Origin: an uncultured Methylococcaceae bacterium
GTDB taxonomy: Bacteria; Pseudomonadota; Gammaproteobacteria; Methylococcales; Methylococcaceae
DNA length: 41,259 bases
Direction of reading: 5' to 3'
Assembly (NCBI GenBank): GCA_903859815.1
Contig: CAIOOA010000059.1
Coordinates: 1 to 41,259 of the forward strand
In this document: positions 5,711-15,048 of the stretch, one piece after another
How positions within the stretch are numbered: position 1 is the first letter of the stretch
How the letters are laid out: every line of letters begins with the position of its first letter
Position numbers and translations under genes: made by a program
Notes under the pieces: generated by a model
Database searches by the model: none
Told to the model about the DNA's origin: nothing
Seen by the model: only the letters and a program-made list of their open reading frames with translations

Positions 5711-7816
5711 TCAGTCGCCTGACGAATCCGGCGGCAGCAAATCGGGCATCACCATCGGCTTCAGGCCCTGCGTCGGCTGTTTTGCCGCAGTTCCGGGCAG
5801 GATCTCAAAGTCTGGCGTGAATGGGACCATTAAGCTTCTCAACTGATCGAAAGCCTTGCGGTCACCTTCGAATTTCGCTTTGCCCTCCCCAATCAAATCA
5901 TCGAACGAGTTCGCACCCATCATCACCCGGTTGAGTTCTGCCCGGTTGACGGTGATCGTGAGATCAGGGTTTTTGGCCTGCTGGTCCTTGATGTTGGTCA
6001 GCGTGGCGTTGCTTAACTCCACCAGATACTTCTCTCCGTTGTCGGGGGTGACGAGGTTGATGGTGAAACTAATGCCTTCGGCCTTTTTCGGATCCATGCT
6101 GATGCCTAAGAAGTCGAGCCACATTTCGGTGGACATGGCTCGTACCACGTCCGGCCCGGAACTGCGTTGGGGTTTGCCGCCGGGTAAGCCATTGCGCAGT
6201 TCGTATGCGCCTTGGAGGTAGCTGTTGCGCACACTGGTGCTCTCGGCTTGGTAGCCAAGCTGCTCGTAGGTGTTCGCCAGCAAGTCTTTGGCCGCTTGAT
6301 TATTGGGTTGCGCAAAGACAAGCCGGTTCAGGATTTCAGTAGCTTCAAGATATTTGCCCTTGGCGTACAACTGCTTAGCCTTAGCCATGATCTTTGCCGA
6401 ACCGCCCATCATCTCGACGTAAAGCGGGGCCGAATCCTGCGGTGACAACGGGTGAAGATTGACGGGGTTGCCGTCATAGAAACCGAGGAAGCGGTTGATG
6501 ACGGCACGAGCATTATTGCCCACATCACCATGGTAACTACGTGCAGCCCATTGCTGTTGCAGGCTTTTTGGCACTTCGTAGACGTTGTGTATCTGGTTGA
6601 TCGTCACACCTTGATTGGCATAGTGCAAGGCTTGGTTGTTGAGGTTGGCGTAGGTATCGCGCTGTGCGCGTAGCACTTCTTGGATACGTGCGTTGCCCCA
6701 GCGCGGCCAACTATGCGAGGCGAACATCACCTCGGCTTCCTGGCCGAATTTCCAGAGCGCGGCGTTGATCTCCTTGGACCAGTTCGCTGCGTTACGCACC
6801 GGAGCGCCACGCAGTGTGTAGATGTTGTGTATTGTGCCGGTCACGTTCTCAGCCGCCCAAAATGCCTTGAACTGCGGGAAGTAGGTGTTCATTTCGACCG
6901 GAGCTTCGGTGTCCGGCGTGTTCTGGAACACCATCTTTACACCGTCCAGCATGACTTCCTCGAAATCCTTGCTGATAAACAAGTTCGGCGCAATCAACCC
7001 GGTATTGCCATTGGCTACATTCTTGCCAATGGCCTGATCGACATGACCGTGCGGGTCGCGGGGCAACAAGACGGCATACTGCCATTGGGTGCGGCGCGAC
7101 ATGGCGTTACCGGCAAACACGTTCTCCTCAATCGCGGCATGCATGAAGCCTTCGGGGGCAATCACCTTGACTTTGCCGCTGGCAACATCGGCTTCGTCGA
7201 CCACCCCGCGTACACCACCGAAGTGATCCACATGGGAGTGCGAATAAACTACGCCGACAACCGGGCGCTTGCCTAGCTTTTCGTTGATTAATTCGAGTGC
7301 TGCGCGGGCGGTCTCCTTGGCGGTCAGCGGATCGAACACGATCCAGCCGGTATCACCCTTGATAAAGCTGATGTTGGCGAGGTCGAAGCCCCGCACCTGA
7401 TAGATTTTGTCCGGCACCACTTCATAAAGACCATAGGCCATGTTCAGCACGGCTTGGCGCTGGAGCGAGGGATGGATGCTCGGGAAGTCTTTGCCTTGCA
7501 GCAGCCATTGGTAGCTGCCCATGTCCCAAGCGACCTGACCGGCATCGGCCATGATCTGCTTGTACGAAGGTTCGGCGATGAAGCCCTTTTTGGCCTCATC
7601 ATAGTCACGCTTGTCCGAGAACGGCAAAGTGGCGGTGACGCCTTTGCGAAGTTCGAGTGTGAATGTCGACGGTAGGTTGCCCTTGGGGTCGAAATGCTTG
7701 CCTTCCACTGCGCCGGGTTCAGTTTGAACACCGCCGCCCGCAGCAACGGCAACACTTTGAGCTATCCCCAACAACGCGAAGGCTAGGGTCAGGGTGAATG
7801 ATTGTTTGATGCTCAT
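5711..7816 (-). CDS. alkyl sulfatase (SdsA1-type metallo-beta-lactamase fold plus SCP2-like domain)
   Basis: A protein of 701 residues. The start at 7816 is chosen because it opens a clean signal peptide (MSIKQSFTLTLAFALLGIAQ, cut near VAVA-A), giving a periplasmic enzyme; an upstream in-frame ATG at 7864 would bury it. Family members cleave sulfate from long alkyl sulfates such as SDS using two zinc ions. Ligand motifs are present: H193-S-H195-V-D197-H198 (SHSHVDHFGG), E323 in the AAENVTG region, H330 in HNIYTLRG, and H368 in ASHSWPRWG. ENVFAGNAMSRR is also typical. A dimerisation helix region follows, then an SCP2-like lipid-binding C-terminal domain from about residue 560. Length and domain order match SdsA1/YjcS enzymes. 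It is divergent from the DUF3313 lipoprotein gene. Confidence 0.92.
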   Translation of the reverse strand: MSIKQSFTLTLAFALLGIAQSVAVAAGGGVQTEPGAVEGKHFDPKGNLPSTFTLELRKGVTATLPFSDKRDYDEAKKGFIAEPSYKQIMADAGQVAWDMGSYQWLLQGKDFPSIHPSLQRQAVLNMAYGLYEVVPDKIYQVRGFDLANISFIKGDTGWIVFDPLTAKETARAALELINEKLGKRPVVGVVYSHSHVDHFGGVRGVVDEADVASGKVKVIAPEGFMHAAIEENVFAGNAMSRRTQWQYAVLLPRDPHGHVDQAIGKNVANGNTGLIAPNLFISKDFEEVMLDGVKMVFQNTPDTEAPVEMNTYFPQFKAFWAAENVTGTIHNIYTLRGAPVRNAANWSKEINAALWKFGQEAEVMFASHSWPRWGNARIQEVLRAQRDTYANLNNQALHYANQGVTINQIHNVYEVPKSLQQQWAARSYHGDVGNNARAVINRFLGFYDGNPVNLHPLSPQDSAPLYVEMMGGSAKIMAKAKQLYAKGKYLEATEILNRLVFAQPNNQAAKDLLANTYEQLGYQAESTSVRNSYLQGAYELRNGLPGGKPQRSSGPDVVRAMSTEMWLDFLGISMDPKKAEGISFTINLVTPDNGEKYLVELSNATLTNIKDQQAKNPDLTITVNRAELNRVMMGANSFDDLIGEGKAKFEGDRKAFDQLRSLMVPFTPDFEILPGTAAKQPTQGLKPMVMPDLLPPDSSGD

Positions 7817-8014
7817 ACGGCTTTCTCTTGTCTTAATCTTATTGTGCCTAAAGGGAGTGTCCATTCGCCCAAGCCTTTTTGATGCGAACTTTTTCAGAAT
7901 ACCCTATAATTCACTCAGCGAAAACATGAGGGCATTCCCGACTTAGCGTGTTGTTTCAATTGCGAATCTTAAATTGATTCGTCTGCATTCATCAACCTTA
8001 ACCAAGAGATCACC
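7817..8014. promoter_or_regulatory. divergent promoter region, alkyl sulfatase / DUF3313 lipoprotein
   Basis: The 198 bp between two divergently read genes must hold both promoters. It is AT-rich around 7895-7915 and carries GAATC-TTAAATT-GATTC (an inverted repeat at about 7964-7980) near the rightward gene, a possible operator. I cannot assign -35/-10 boxes with certainty. Confidence 0.35.
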
Positions 8015-8722
8015 ATGAGACACCCATCGATGCGTATTGTAAAAATGGCCGTGGTATTAGGCTTAGGCACCCTTTTATTATCCGCCTGCACTGCCGTGCA
8101 AAAAGCACCCATCAATCAGGCTGAAAACCATTGCGGGCTTATCGGCAAATATTGCGACAAGCTGACACCCGGCGGCGAAGGACAAATGGGTTTGCGTTAT
8201 GTGAGACCGGATGTCAATTGGACCCAATATAATAAGATCATCATCGCTCCAGTGACCTATTGGGGTAGCGAGGAGGCTAAGATTTCCCAGTCCGACAGGC
8301 AAACTCTGGTCAATTATTTTCAACAGAGTTTGAAGGATAATTTGGGCAAGAAATTCCAAGTAGTGGAAGAACCGGGGCCAGGCGTGATGACTTTAACGGT
8401 GGCGCTGACGGATGCGGATTCGGCCACCCCGTTGTTGCGTTCCATCTCCATGATTGTTCCCCAGGCACGTTTGTTGTCCAGCGTCACCTATCTGGCATCA
8501 GGGAGTTTCCCCTTTGTAGGCGGTGCCCAAGTGGAAGCCAAACTGGAGGACTCTGTGAGTGGACAAGTGCTCGCGGCCATCGTGGATAAGCGTTTGGGGG
8601 CCGGGTCGGCCTCTGCCGGTTTCCAATGGCGGTGGGGTGACGTGCAGAGTGCCATGGACTTCTGGTCCGAGACTGCGGCAACCCGCCTGTCCAATTGGAC
8701 TTCTGGAAAGGAAAAACCATAA
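8015..8722 (+). CDS. DUF3313 family lipoprotein
   Basis: A protein of 235 residues. The N terminus has a lipoprotein signal with lipobox LLLSAC, so the mature protein starts at that Cys and is membrane anchored. The mature part matches DUF3313 proteins: GLRYVRPDVNWTQYNKIII early on, a mixed alpha/beta middle and a Gly/Ala-rich region (DKRLGAGSASAGFQWRWGDV) before a terminal helix with W-x-x-x-x-A. The biochemical role of this family is not established. AAGAGATC precedes the ATG. A long hairpin follows the stop. Confidence 0.85.
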   Translation: MRHPSMRIVKMAVVLGLGTLLLSACTAVQKAPINQAENHCGLIGKYCDKLTPGGEGQMGLRYVRPDVNWTQYNKIIIAPVTYWGSEEAKISQSDRQTLVNYFQQSLKDNLGKKFQVVEEPGPGVMTLTVALTDADSATPLLRSISMIVPQARLLSSVTYLASGSFPFVGGAQVEAKLEDSVSGQVLAAIVDKRLGAGSASAGFQWRWGDVQSAMDFWSETAATRLSNWTSGKEKP

Positions 8723-8738
8723 GGGTTTGAAAAAATCA

Positions 8739-8801
8739 GTTGATTCCATTCATGCCCTCGTTTTTTTTAAAAGCTCAGGGCTTACCAAGAATGGAATCAA
8801 C
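8739..8801 (+). terminator. long hairpin, probable terminator of the lipoprotein gene
   Basis: A perfect 13-bp inverted repeat (GTTGATTCCATTC at 8739-8751 and GAATGGAATCAAC at 8789-8801). Nested within it is a second pairing GCCCT/AGGGC around an eight-T run. It starts 16 bp after the stop codon at 8722. The U-tract lies inside the loop rather than after the stem, so this is unusual for a classical terminator. Confidence 0.5.
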
Positions 8802-8909
8802 GACTTATCCTTATGAAGCCTCTTTCCTCTCGCCAATAACCACATGACTGTGATTGAAGACCCTGCCCACACCTCCTGTTGTCGGTCAATGATTTGTAAA
8901 ATACAAAAA

Positions 8910-9770
8910 ATGCCCAAGCTCTTGTCAAAAAAAAACCCTTCCCACCACTGGGTATCGGCATTTTTAGTGGCCGCGCTGTTTTCGGCCTCGGTCTATTCTG
9001 CTGACACACCCAAGGCATCTGATTTGGACAAGCCCGTCGGCACCAGCCCTTGGGGCTTTAATCTGACGACTTACCTTTGGCTATCCGGCATTGAAGGCAC
9101 TGTAACCGCAGGTCAACGCACTGGCTCGGTCGATGCCAATTTTATTGACATCGTCGGCAAGTCGAGGCGTGTCCCGCTCGGGTTCATGGGCCACTTCGAG
9201 GCGCACTATGAACGTTTCGCTTTCTACATCGACGGCAATTATATTAACCTAAAGCTTAATCCCGCATTTGGACGAATTAGCGAAGGCATCGACACCGAAT
9301 TGGGTCTGATGGACTACGGACTGATGTACCGGATTTTTGGTGCCAAAGCCTCGGAAAATCGTAACTATCAAGGTAAAAAGCGCCCTAATTTATTTGATGT
9401 ATACCTCGGTGCGCGCACCCTTTGGCTGGACAATAGCGTCTCCCTGTCAGAACCTCTCGGCTTGATCCAACTGAGTTCCTCGACTAGCCACGCATTCACC
9501 AGCCCTCTAATCGGCTCACGCATCGCTTTCGACTTGACACCCAACTGGTATGTGATGACGGATTTTAATTTCGGCGGCTTCGGTGTCCAGAGTGTGGACT
9601 TCACCGGTAGCATCTTGGGTTTAGTTGGCTATCGCACGACTGCCTTCGACCTACCCATTTCTTTGGAGGCTGGCTACAAAGCCGTCCGCTACCAGGTTGA
9701 CCGAAATGGGCCAACTGCCACTAGTGCGACTTTGAATGGGCCGTTCATCGGTTTGACCGGGTATTGGTAA
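8910..9770 (+). CDS. outer-membrane beta-barrel protein
   Basis: A protein of 286 residues from the ATG at 8910, chosen because it gives a signal peptide (hydrophobic WVSAFLVAALFSASVYS, cut before ADTPK). The start is not settled: an ATG at 8844 is in frame and no start has a clear ribosome-binding site. The rest alternates polar and hydrophobic residues in about ten strands (GFNLTTYLWLSGIEGTVTAG, HFEAHYERFAFYIDGNYINL) and ends in the aromatic LTGYW, as outer-membrane barrels do. It resembles uncharacterised barrel proteins of gammaproteobacteria. It overlaps the next gene by a few bases and is probably co-translated with it. Confidence 0.75.
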   Translation: MPKLLSKKNPSHHWVSAFLVAALFSASVYSADTPKASDLDKPVGTSPWGFNLTTYLWLSGIEGTVTAGQRTGSVDANFIDIVGKSRRVPLGFMGHFEAHYERFAFYIDGNYINLKLNPAFGRISEGIDTELGLMDYGLMYRIFGAKASENRNYQGKKRPNLFDVYLGARTLWLDNSVSLSEPLGLIQLSSSTSHAFTSPLIGSRIAFDLTPNWYVMTDFNFGGFGVQSVDFTGSILGLVGYRTTAFDLPISLEAGYKAVRYQVDRNGPTATSATLNGPFIGLTGYW

Positions 9771-11224
9771 ACCTCATTCACCAACCCTTGGTTAAATTGA
9801 TCTTCGTCGCCATTGGTTTATTGGGGTTGCTGTTTTCCGCAAGGCTGGCAGCCCTGCCAGTCGACGAAGCGAATTTGCCAATACTAGACCGTCCAGCCCA
9901 ACAATCCGAGAACTTCAATCCGGCGGAACCGCCGCAGAACACCAGTGTTGCACCTTTAAATCAACAAGCGTCTGCTCCAGAAAAAGTGCCGTCTCACTGG
10001 GACTTGGAATGGCGAGGTTGGGATGGGCTACATTATACCTTTTACGGCAGCCGCCCCAGAGGGGGGAGAGCGTTGACGGACGACGAGGAACTGCCTTCCT
10101 TCCCCTCGCTATTCACAGATCGCGTCAAAGTGACCGGTAAAATCGGGGGACGTGTTGATCTCGATGCCGCATTTTACGTAAATGCCAACGGCATGGAGCC
10201 GACCCCCAACATCGTGGAACTGCGCCGCTGGCGTTTTTACACCACGGGCGATGCTATTTTTCTGGTGCCTTTTTCGTACAGCGTCAATGTGATGGCGGTT
10301 GACAACTATCATTTCGTCTTGGACGATGTTTTCTTAGAATTCAGACGCATTCCCTATTTGGGTACCTTCAGGGTGGGTTCTTTTATCCCTGCCATGAGCC
10401 TTGAAGCCTCCGGCAGTAGCCGGGATGCCACTTTTATGGAATGGGGGACACCCATTCAGGGGCTGGCCCCCAGAATCAGCGCCGGTTGGCAATTCCGCAG
10501 ACCCATGTTTAATGATCGGGCCACTTGGTCATTGGGACAATTCGCGCAAAGCCTTGGCACTGATGTCGGTGACGCCACCTCAGACTTTTCCCGGATCATC
10601 GCTCGTCTGACCTGGTTGCCGATTTTTTCGGCTGCGCCGGAAAATTCAGATTCACCGCACCTACTCCACTTGGGGCTGGATTTGAGTTATCTGCGCTCGG
10701 GAAACGCCTCGATCCGCTACCGCAGCCGCCCTGAAAGCCACCCCGCACCCTTCCTTGCCGACACTGGAGACGTTGATGCTCATGATATGGAAAGTGTCGG
10801 CATTGAATCGGCCTGGGTTCATGGCCCTTGGTCTGTGCAAGGGGAGTTTATCGGAAATTTCATAGCCAGTGAAACCAATCAATTTTTTTATGGCTTTTAT
10901 GTGTACGGCAGTTATTTTTGGACGGGGGAAAGCCGTCCTTACGACACCAGCAGGGGGGTGTTTGGGCGACTCCAACCGAAACGGAATTTATCTTTCTCTA
11001 ACGAGGGCTTGGGCGCATTGGAAACGGCGGTGAGGTTTTCCTATCTGAACTTGGACAGCAAGCCAGTCAATGGGGGGACTTTACAATCGATGACCGTAGG
11101 CGTGAACTGGTATTTGCATTCGAATTCAAAAATCCGCTTCAATTATGTGTTCGCCCATGCCAATGGTGGGCCACAACCGGGGGATTTGAATATTTTTCAA
11201 ACCCGCTTCGAGTTTGATTTTTGA
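9764..11224 (+). CDS. outer-membrane porin, phosphate-selective porin O/P-like
   Basis: A protein of 486 residues if it starts at the TTG at 9764, overlapping the stop of the previous gene; a TTG at 9788 would also give a signal peptide (LIFVAIGLLGLLFSARLAA). After a Pro/Gln-rich linker come strands typical of 16-strand OprO/OprP-like porins: DRVKVTGKIGGRVDLDAAFY, ELRRWRFYTTGDAIF, DDVFLEFRRIP, FRVGSFIPAMSLE. The C terminus ends in Phe (TRFEFDF), the outer-membrane insertion signal. The substrate is not certain; family members carry phosphate, polyphosphate or other anions. It forms a two-gene unit with the barrel gene before it. Confidence 0.8.
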   Translation: MVNLIHQPLVKLIFVAIGLLGLLFSARLAALPVDEANLPILDRPAQQSENFNPAEPPQNTSVAPLNQQASAPEKVPSHWDLEWRGWDGLHYTFYGSRPRGGRALTDDEELPSFPSLFTDRVKVTGKIGGRVDLDAAFYVNANGMEPTPNIVELRRWRFYTTGDAIFLVPFSYSVNVMAVDNYHFVLDDVFLEFRRIPYLGTFRVGSFIPAMSLEASGSSRDATFMEWGTPIQGLAPRISAGWQFRRPMFNDRATWSLGQFAQSLGTDVGDATSDFSRIIARLTWLPIFSAAPENSDSPHLLHLGLDLSYLRSGNASIRYRSRPESHPAPFLADTGDVDAHDMESVGIESAWVHGPWSVQGEFIGNFIASETNQFFYGFYVYGSYFWTGESRPYDTSRGVFGRLQPKRNLSFSNEGLGALETAVRFSYLNLDSKPVNGGTLQSMTVGVNWYLHSNSKIRFNYVFAHANGGPQPGDLNIFQTRFEFDF

Positions 11225-11422
11225 CCGTTATGTCATGGGTCGGTCGGAAACGCTTGAATGGGGCATGGGAAGCGAATACACTTAACATTAGCTGATTGTC
11301 CCGATTGATCGATGATGCCTCTCAAGCCATCGTAATCTGAGCCAAGGTTTTTTTGTAATCTTAACTGAAATCCTTTCAACACCGGCGTCTTTGGGCGCTA
11401 CTTAAACTTTAGGAAACCTGTC

Positions 11423-11800
11423 ATGAGCAATTTCTGGGATATTATCTATTTGATCGCCTCGTCTTTCTTGTTCGTAGCGTATCTTATCGTCCTGTTTCAA
11501 ATAGTCATCGACCTCTTTCGAGATGCCGAACTGGGTGGGGGCAGTAAAGTCCTCTGGCTGGTCGGTCTCTTCTTCGTACCGTTCTTGACCGCACTTGCCT
11601 ATGTCCTTTTCCGTGGGAGAGGCATGGCTGAAAGGCAACGGGCATCAATGCTGCGTGCCAAGTCCGACACCGATGCTTACATCAGGCATGTGGCGGGAAA
11701 ATCCCCTGCGGAACAGATCGCCGATGCCAAGGCGTTGTTAGACGCAGGCACGATCAACCAGGAAGAATTCGCCAAACTCAAAGCCAAGGCGCTTTCTTAA
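11423..11800 (+). CDS. small membrane protein with PLDc_N and SHOCT domains
   Basis: A protein of 125 residues with AGGAAAC upstream of the ATG. Residues 1-65 contain two membrane helices (IIYLIASSFLFVAYLIVLFQ and SKVLWLVGLFFVPFLTALAY) in the PLDc_N layout. Residues about 98-124 (AEQIADAKALLDAGTINQEE, then FAKLKAKAL) are a SHOCT motif, a short helical oligomerisation module. Proteins of this build are common and of unclear role, probably in membrane stress or secretion. The next gene starts 19 bp after the stop, so the two are probably one unit. Confidence 0.85.
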   Translation: MSNFWDIIYLIASSFLFVAYLIVLFQIVIDLFRDAELGGGSKVLWLVGLFFVPFLTALAYVLFRGRGMAERQRASMLRAKSDTDAYIRHVAGKSPAEQIADAKALLDAGTINQEEFAKLKAKALS

Positions 11801-11819
11801 GCCCTTGCAAGGAACCTCT

Positions 11820-12872
11820 ATGTCCAGCGAACCCCAAACGAAGGCCGATGCGCTTCGCGATGTTGTCCCTATCGATCTAGCCCTGCAAGGCGGTGGCGCT
11901 CATGGCGCATTCACATGGGGAGTGCTCGACTATCTGCTCGAAGTGCCTTGGCTGCGTTTCGACGCTATATCCGGCACTTCGGCCGGTGCCATGAATGCCG
12001 CCGTGATGGCCGACGGTTATGCAGAGGGTGGATCGGATGGTGCGAGGGCGGCACTCGAACGGTTCTGGAAGCGGGTTGCGGATGCCGCATTGCTCAGCCC
12101 GTTGCGGCGAGGCCCGCTCGAAATTCTGACTGGCCTGTGGACCCTCGATTACTCGCCCCTATACCTAGCCCTAGACATCAGCGCCAGAGTGTTCTCGCCC
12201 TATGACCTGAATCCCGGCGGGTTGAATCCATTGACCAAGATTCTGCTCGAAAGCATCAACTTCACCCGGCTCGCCACGGCTCCGATACGCCTGTTTGTGA
12301 CTGCCACCAATGTGCGCACGGGGCGAGGGCGAATCTTCCGCAACGCTGACCTCACCCCTGATGCCTTGCTGGCCTCGGCCTGCCTGCCTACGATGTTCCA
12401 GGCCGTGGAAATTGACGGCGAGGCGTACTGGGATGGTGGCTTTTCAGGCAACCCGACGATCACCCCGCTTGTTCGGGAGTCCTCCGCGCACGACACAATC
12501 TTAGTGCAGATTAACCCGGTCAATCGTCCGGGGACACCGCGCACGGCGCGGGATATTCACAACCGACTCAACGAAATCGCTTTCAACTCACCCTTGTTGA
12601 AGGAGTTGCGCATGATTGCCCTGTTGCAGCAAGTGGCCGACCCTGGCCATTCTGAAGGGGCGCTCTGGGCGGGTATGCGCATCCATCGAATCGAAAGTGA
12701 AGCCATGGCCGAGTTGAACGCATCCTCTAAACTTCTGGCCGAGTGGGGGTTTTTCTGTAAGCTCCGCGACGAGGGACGCCGCACCGCCGCAACATTTCTG
12801 GAAGCTCACGGGGCGAATCTGGGGGTGCGATCAAGTTTCGACCTCGACTCGTTATTGCTGGAGGACGTTTAA
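11820..12872 (+). CDS. patatin-like phospholipase
   Basis: A protein of 350 residues; the ATG at 11820 follows AAGGAAC. All patatin motifs are visible: the oxyanion-hole GGGAHGAF at 24-31, the nucleophile elbow GTSAG with Ser54, and the catalytic Asp205 in YWDGGFSGNP. There is no signal peptide, so it is a cytosolic or membrane-associated lipid acyl hydrolase. A C-terminal helical part (LLKELRMIALLQQVADPGHS) is as in the bacterial RssA-like and related group. It lies between the PLDc_N/SHOCT gene and a permease gene that starts 3 bp after its stop, which points to an operon. Confidence 0.92.
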   Translation: MSSEPQTKADALRDVVPIDLALQGGGAHGAFTWGVLDYLLEVPWLRFDAISGTSAGAMNAAVMADGYAEGGSDGARAALERFWKRVADAALLSPLRRGPLEILTGLWTLDYSPLYLALDISARVFSPYDLNPGGLNPLTKILLESINFTRLATAPIRLFVTATNVRTGRGRIFRNADLTPDALLASACLPTMFQAVEIDGEAYWDGGFSGNPTITPLVRESSAHDTILVQINPVNRPGTPRTARDIHNRLNEIAFNSPLLKELRMIALLQQVADPGHSEGALWAGMRIHRIESEAMAELNASSKLLAEWGFFCKLRDEGRRTAATFLEAHGANLGVRSSFDLDSLLLEDV

Positions 12873-12875
12873 CTG

Positions 12876-14327
12876 ATGGGGTTATTCGGCATTTTGCTCG
12901 GCCTCGGGCTTCTGGTTTGGCTGTCATTTCGGGGCTGGAGTGTGTTGGTTCTCGCGCCGGCGGCGGCGCTGGTCGCCGCGCTCGCGTCGGGAGAACCGAT
13001 GCTGGCGCACTGGACGCAAACCTTCATGAATTCGGCAGGGGCGTTTCTCGCCCAATTCTTCCCGCTGTTCCTTCTCGGCGCGGTGTTCGGAAAACTCATG
13101 GACGACAGTGGCTCGGTTTCGACTATCGCCCGCTTTATGACTGAAAAGCTAGGGCCTCGCCGCGCTGTGCTGGCGGTCGTGTTGGCCGGCGCATTGGTCA
13201 CCTATGGTGGCGTGAGTTTATTCGTCGCCTTCTTCGTCATCGTTCCCATGGCACAGGCATTGTTTCGTGCGGCGAATGTCCCGAGTCGCCTGATGCCGGG
13301 AGCCATCGCCCTCGGTACTTCGACCTTCACCATGTCCGCCTTGCCGGGAACCCCGGCAATTCAGAACGCGATCCCGATGCCGTTCTTCGGCACCACACCC
13401 TTTGCCGCGCCCGGGTTAGGCATCATCGCGGCTGTCATCATGTTGGGCTTCGGTTTGTGGTGGCTAGGGCGGTCCGAGGCGGCTGCCCGCCGCTCAGGGG
13501 AAGGCTATGGTGACACTCTTGTAGCCCCGGATGCTGCCGCCGACGATCTGCTCGTGCGTGAACGGGCGACGACCGCCAGTTCGTTCGACCCGGTCGAAGT
13601 GCATCACGGACAGCGTTGCGAACAGGATTCCAGCATCTTAGTGGCAATACTCCCCTTGCTTGTGGTAATCCTCGTCAACCTAGCCATGTCCATGCTGGTG
13701 CTGCCACGTCTGGACACGAGCTTCCTCGCTGAAGAGCAATGGGGCGGCAAGCCGCTCTCGTCGGTCAGTGGTATCTGGTCGGTCATCGTGGCATTGACAT
13801 CAGCCATCGCCCTCCTGATTGCGCTCAATTTCCGGCGGCTGACAGCTTTACGCGACACCGTCGATGCCGGAGCCAACGCCTCGGTTCTGCCGGTTTTAAG
13901 TGTGGCGAGCCTCGTGGGCTTCGGGTCCGTCGTGGCTGCCATGCCGGCGTTCGAAGTCGTGCGGGACTGGGTGCTGTCCATTGAAGGGGGGCTGTTGGTC
14001 TCGCTCGCCGTGGCCACCAACATTCTCGCTGCACTGACGGGTTCGGCATCGGGCGGCATGTCCATCGCGCTGGATGCCCTTGGCGCAACCTATTTGAAAC
14101 AGGCCGTGGAGTTGGGAATCGATCCTGCACTACTGCATCGCGTTGCTGTGATCGCAGCCGGCACCCTAGACAGTCTGCCGCACAACGGCGCTGTTGTCAC
14201 CTTGCTGGCTGTGTGTGGCTCCACGCACCGGAAAAGTTATCTTGACATCGTGATGGTCGCCATCGTCGGTGCGGTGATCGCTTTGGTGGCGGTGATTGTC
14301 CTCGGCTCGCTATTCGGTTCGTTTTAA
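12876..14327 (+). CDS. GntP family permease
   Basis: An integral membrane protein of 483 residues with about 12-14 hydrophobic segments. It begins GLFGILLGLGLLVWLSFRGW, a hallmark of GntP-type gluconate/organic-acid:H+ symporters. Also typical are the re-entrant-like stretch FFPLFLLGAVFGKLMDDSGS, TYGGVSLFVAFFVIVPMAQ, STFTMSALPGTPAIQNAIPM and, near the end, ASGGMSIAL and GTLDSLPHNGAVVTLLAVCG. The substrate is not predictable; this subfamily is usually annotated as GntP or a citrate/hydroxy-acid permease. It starts 3 bp after the patatin gene, so translational coupling is likely. Confidence 0.85.
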   Translation: MGLFGILLGLGLLVWLSFRGWSVLVLAPAAALVAALASGEPMLAHWTQTFMNSAGAFLAQFFPLFLLGAVFGKLMDDSGSVSTIARFMTEKLGPRRAVLAVVLAGALVTYGGVSLFVAFFVIVPMAQALFRAANVPSRLMPGAIALGTSTFTMSALPGTPAIQNAIPMPFFGTTPFAAPGLGIIAAVIMLGFGLWWLGRSEAAARRSGEGYGDTLVAPDAAADDLLVRERATTASSFDPVEVHHGQRCEQDSSILVAILPLLVVILVNLAMSMLVLPRLDTSFLAEEQWGGKPLSSVSGIWSVIVALTSAIALLIALNFRRLTALRDTVDAGANASVLPVLSVASLVGFGSVVAAMPAFEVVRDWVLSIEGGLLVSLAVATNILAALTGSASGGMSIALDALGATYLKQAVELGIDPALLHRVAVIAAGTLDSLPHNGAVVTLLAVCGSTHRKSYLDIVMVAIVGAVIALVAVIVLGSLFGSF

Positions 14328-14354
14328 GTTTGTTTAACCAACGAAGGGGGATTT

Positions 14355-14879
14355 ATGCAAAAGCGATCCAAAATGTTGTTAGCAGTGGCTGTGCTATCTC
14401 TCTGTGGTGCGGCTCAGGCCGATTTTACCGTTCAAATGAACATAGTTGACGAGAACGGCATCGGGAGATTGGTTGGGCAAGTCGTCGTCGGCGAAACACC
14501 TTATGGCGTTGTATTCAGTCCGTCGCTTGCAGGGCTTCCGCAAGGCTTACATGGTTTTCATGTCCATGAAAACCCAGATTGCGGGCCTAAGGAAAAAGAC
14601 GGGAAGAAGATACCGGCATTAGCGGCGGGAGGGCATTACGACCCGGCTGCCAGCAAGCGCCACGGACTGCCTTGGGGTGACGGGCATCTCGGTGATTTGC
14701 CCGTGCTATTCGTGGATGCCACGGGGAATGCAAACAATCCAGTATTGGCACCCAGGCTTAAAATTGCCGATGTAAAAGGCCGATCTTTGATGATCCATGC
14801 CGGAGGTGACAACCATTCAGATTCTCCAAATCCCCTCGGTGGAGGCGGTGCGCGCATGGTTTGTGGCGTTATTCAGTAG
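14355..14879 (+). CDS. sodC: periplasmic Cu,Zn superoxide dismutase
   Basis: A protein of 174 residues with a signal peptide ([18 protein letters not shown]), hence periplasmic. It converts superoxide to H2O2 and O2. Metal ligands are all present: H69 and H71 in [11 protein letters not shown]94 in GGHYDP, H103, H111 and D114 in GDGHLGDLP, and the His of GGDNHSD. The disulfide pair is C76 (NPDCG) and C170 (MVCGVI). The end [12 protein letters not shown] is the family signature. It starts 27 bp after the permease gene, with GAAGGGGG before the ATG, and closes the four-gene unit ahead of a hairpin. Confidence 0.95.
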   Translation: MQKRSKMLLAVAVLSLCGAAQADFTVQMNIVDENGIGRLVGQVVVGETPYGVVFSPSLAGLPQGLHGFHVHENPDCGPKEKDGKKIPALAAGGHYDPAASKRHGLPWGDGHLGDLPVLFVDATGNANNPVLAPRLKIADVKGRSLMIHAGGDNHSDSPNPLGGGGARMVCGVIQ

Positions 14880-14897
14880 TTCACTATCCCAATCGCT

Positions 14898-14930
14898 CCA
14901 ACGGACGCGCTATGCGCTCCGTTGGGCTTT
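14898..14930 (+). terminator. hairpin between sodC and the convergent antiporter operon
   Basis: The stem CCAACGGA with GCGC, loop TAT, then GCGC with TCCGTTGG, gives about 12 bp with one bulged C. It is followed by GCTTT. It lies 18 bp after the sodC stop. The T-run is short, so Rho-independent termination is likely but not certain. Confidence 0.6.
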
Positions 14931-15048
14931 ACCTCATCAGGCAGACATTTATGTTAGGCATCAATGGCATACTGCTTCCACTATTCCAGTGATGCATACC
15001 CTGTCCGGGCATTGACAGCTACATGCCACAAACTAAGCCGTGGTGGGT

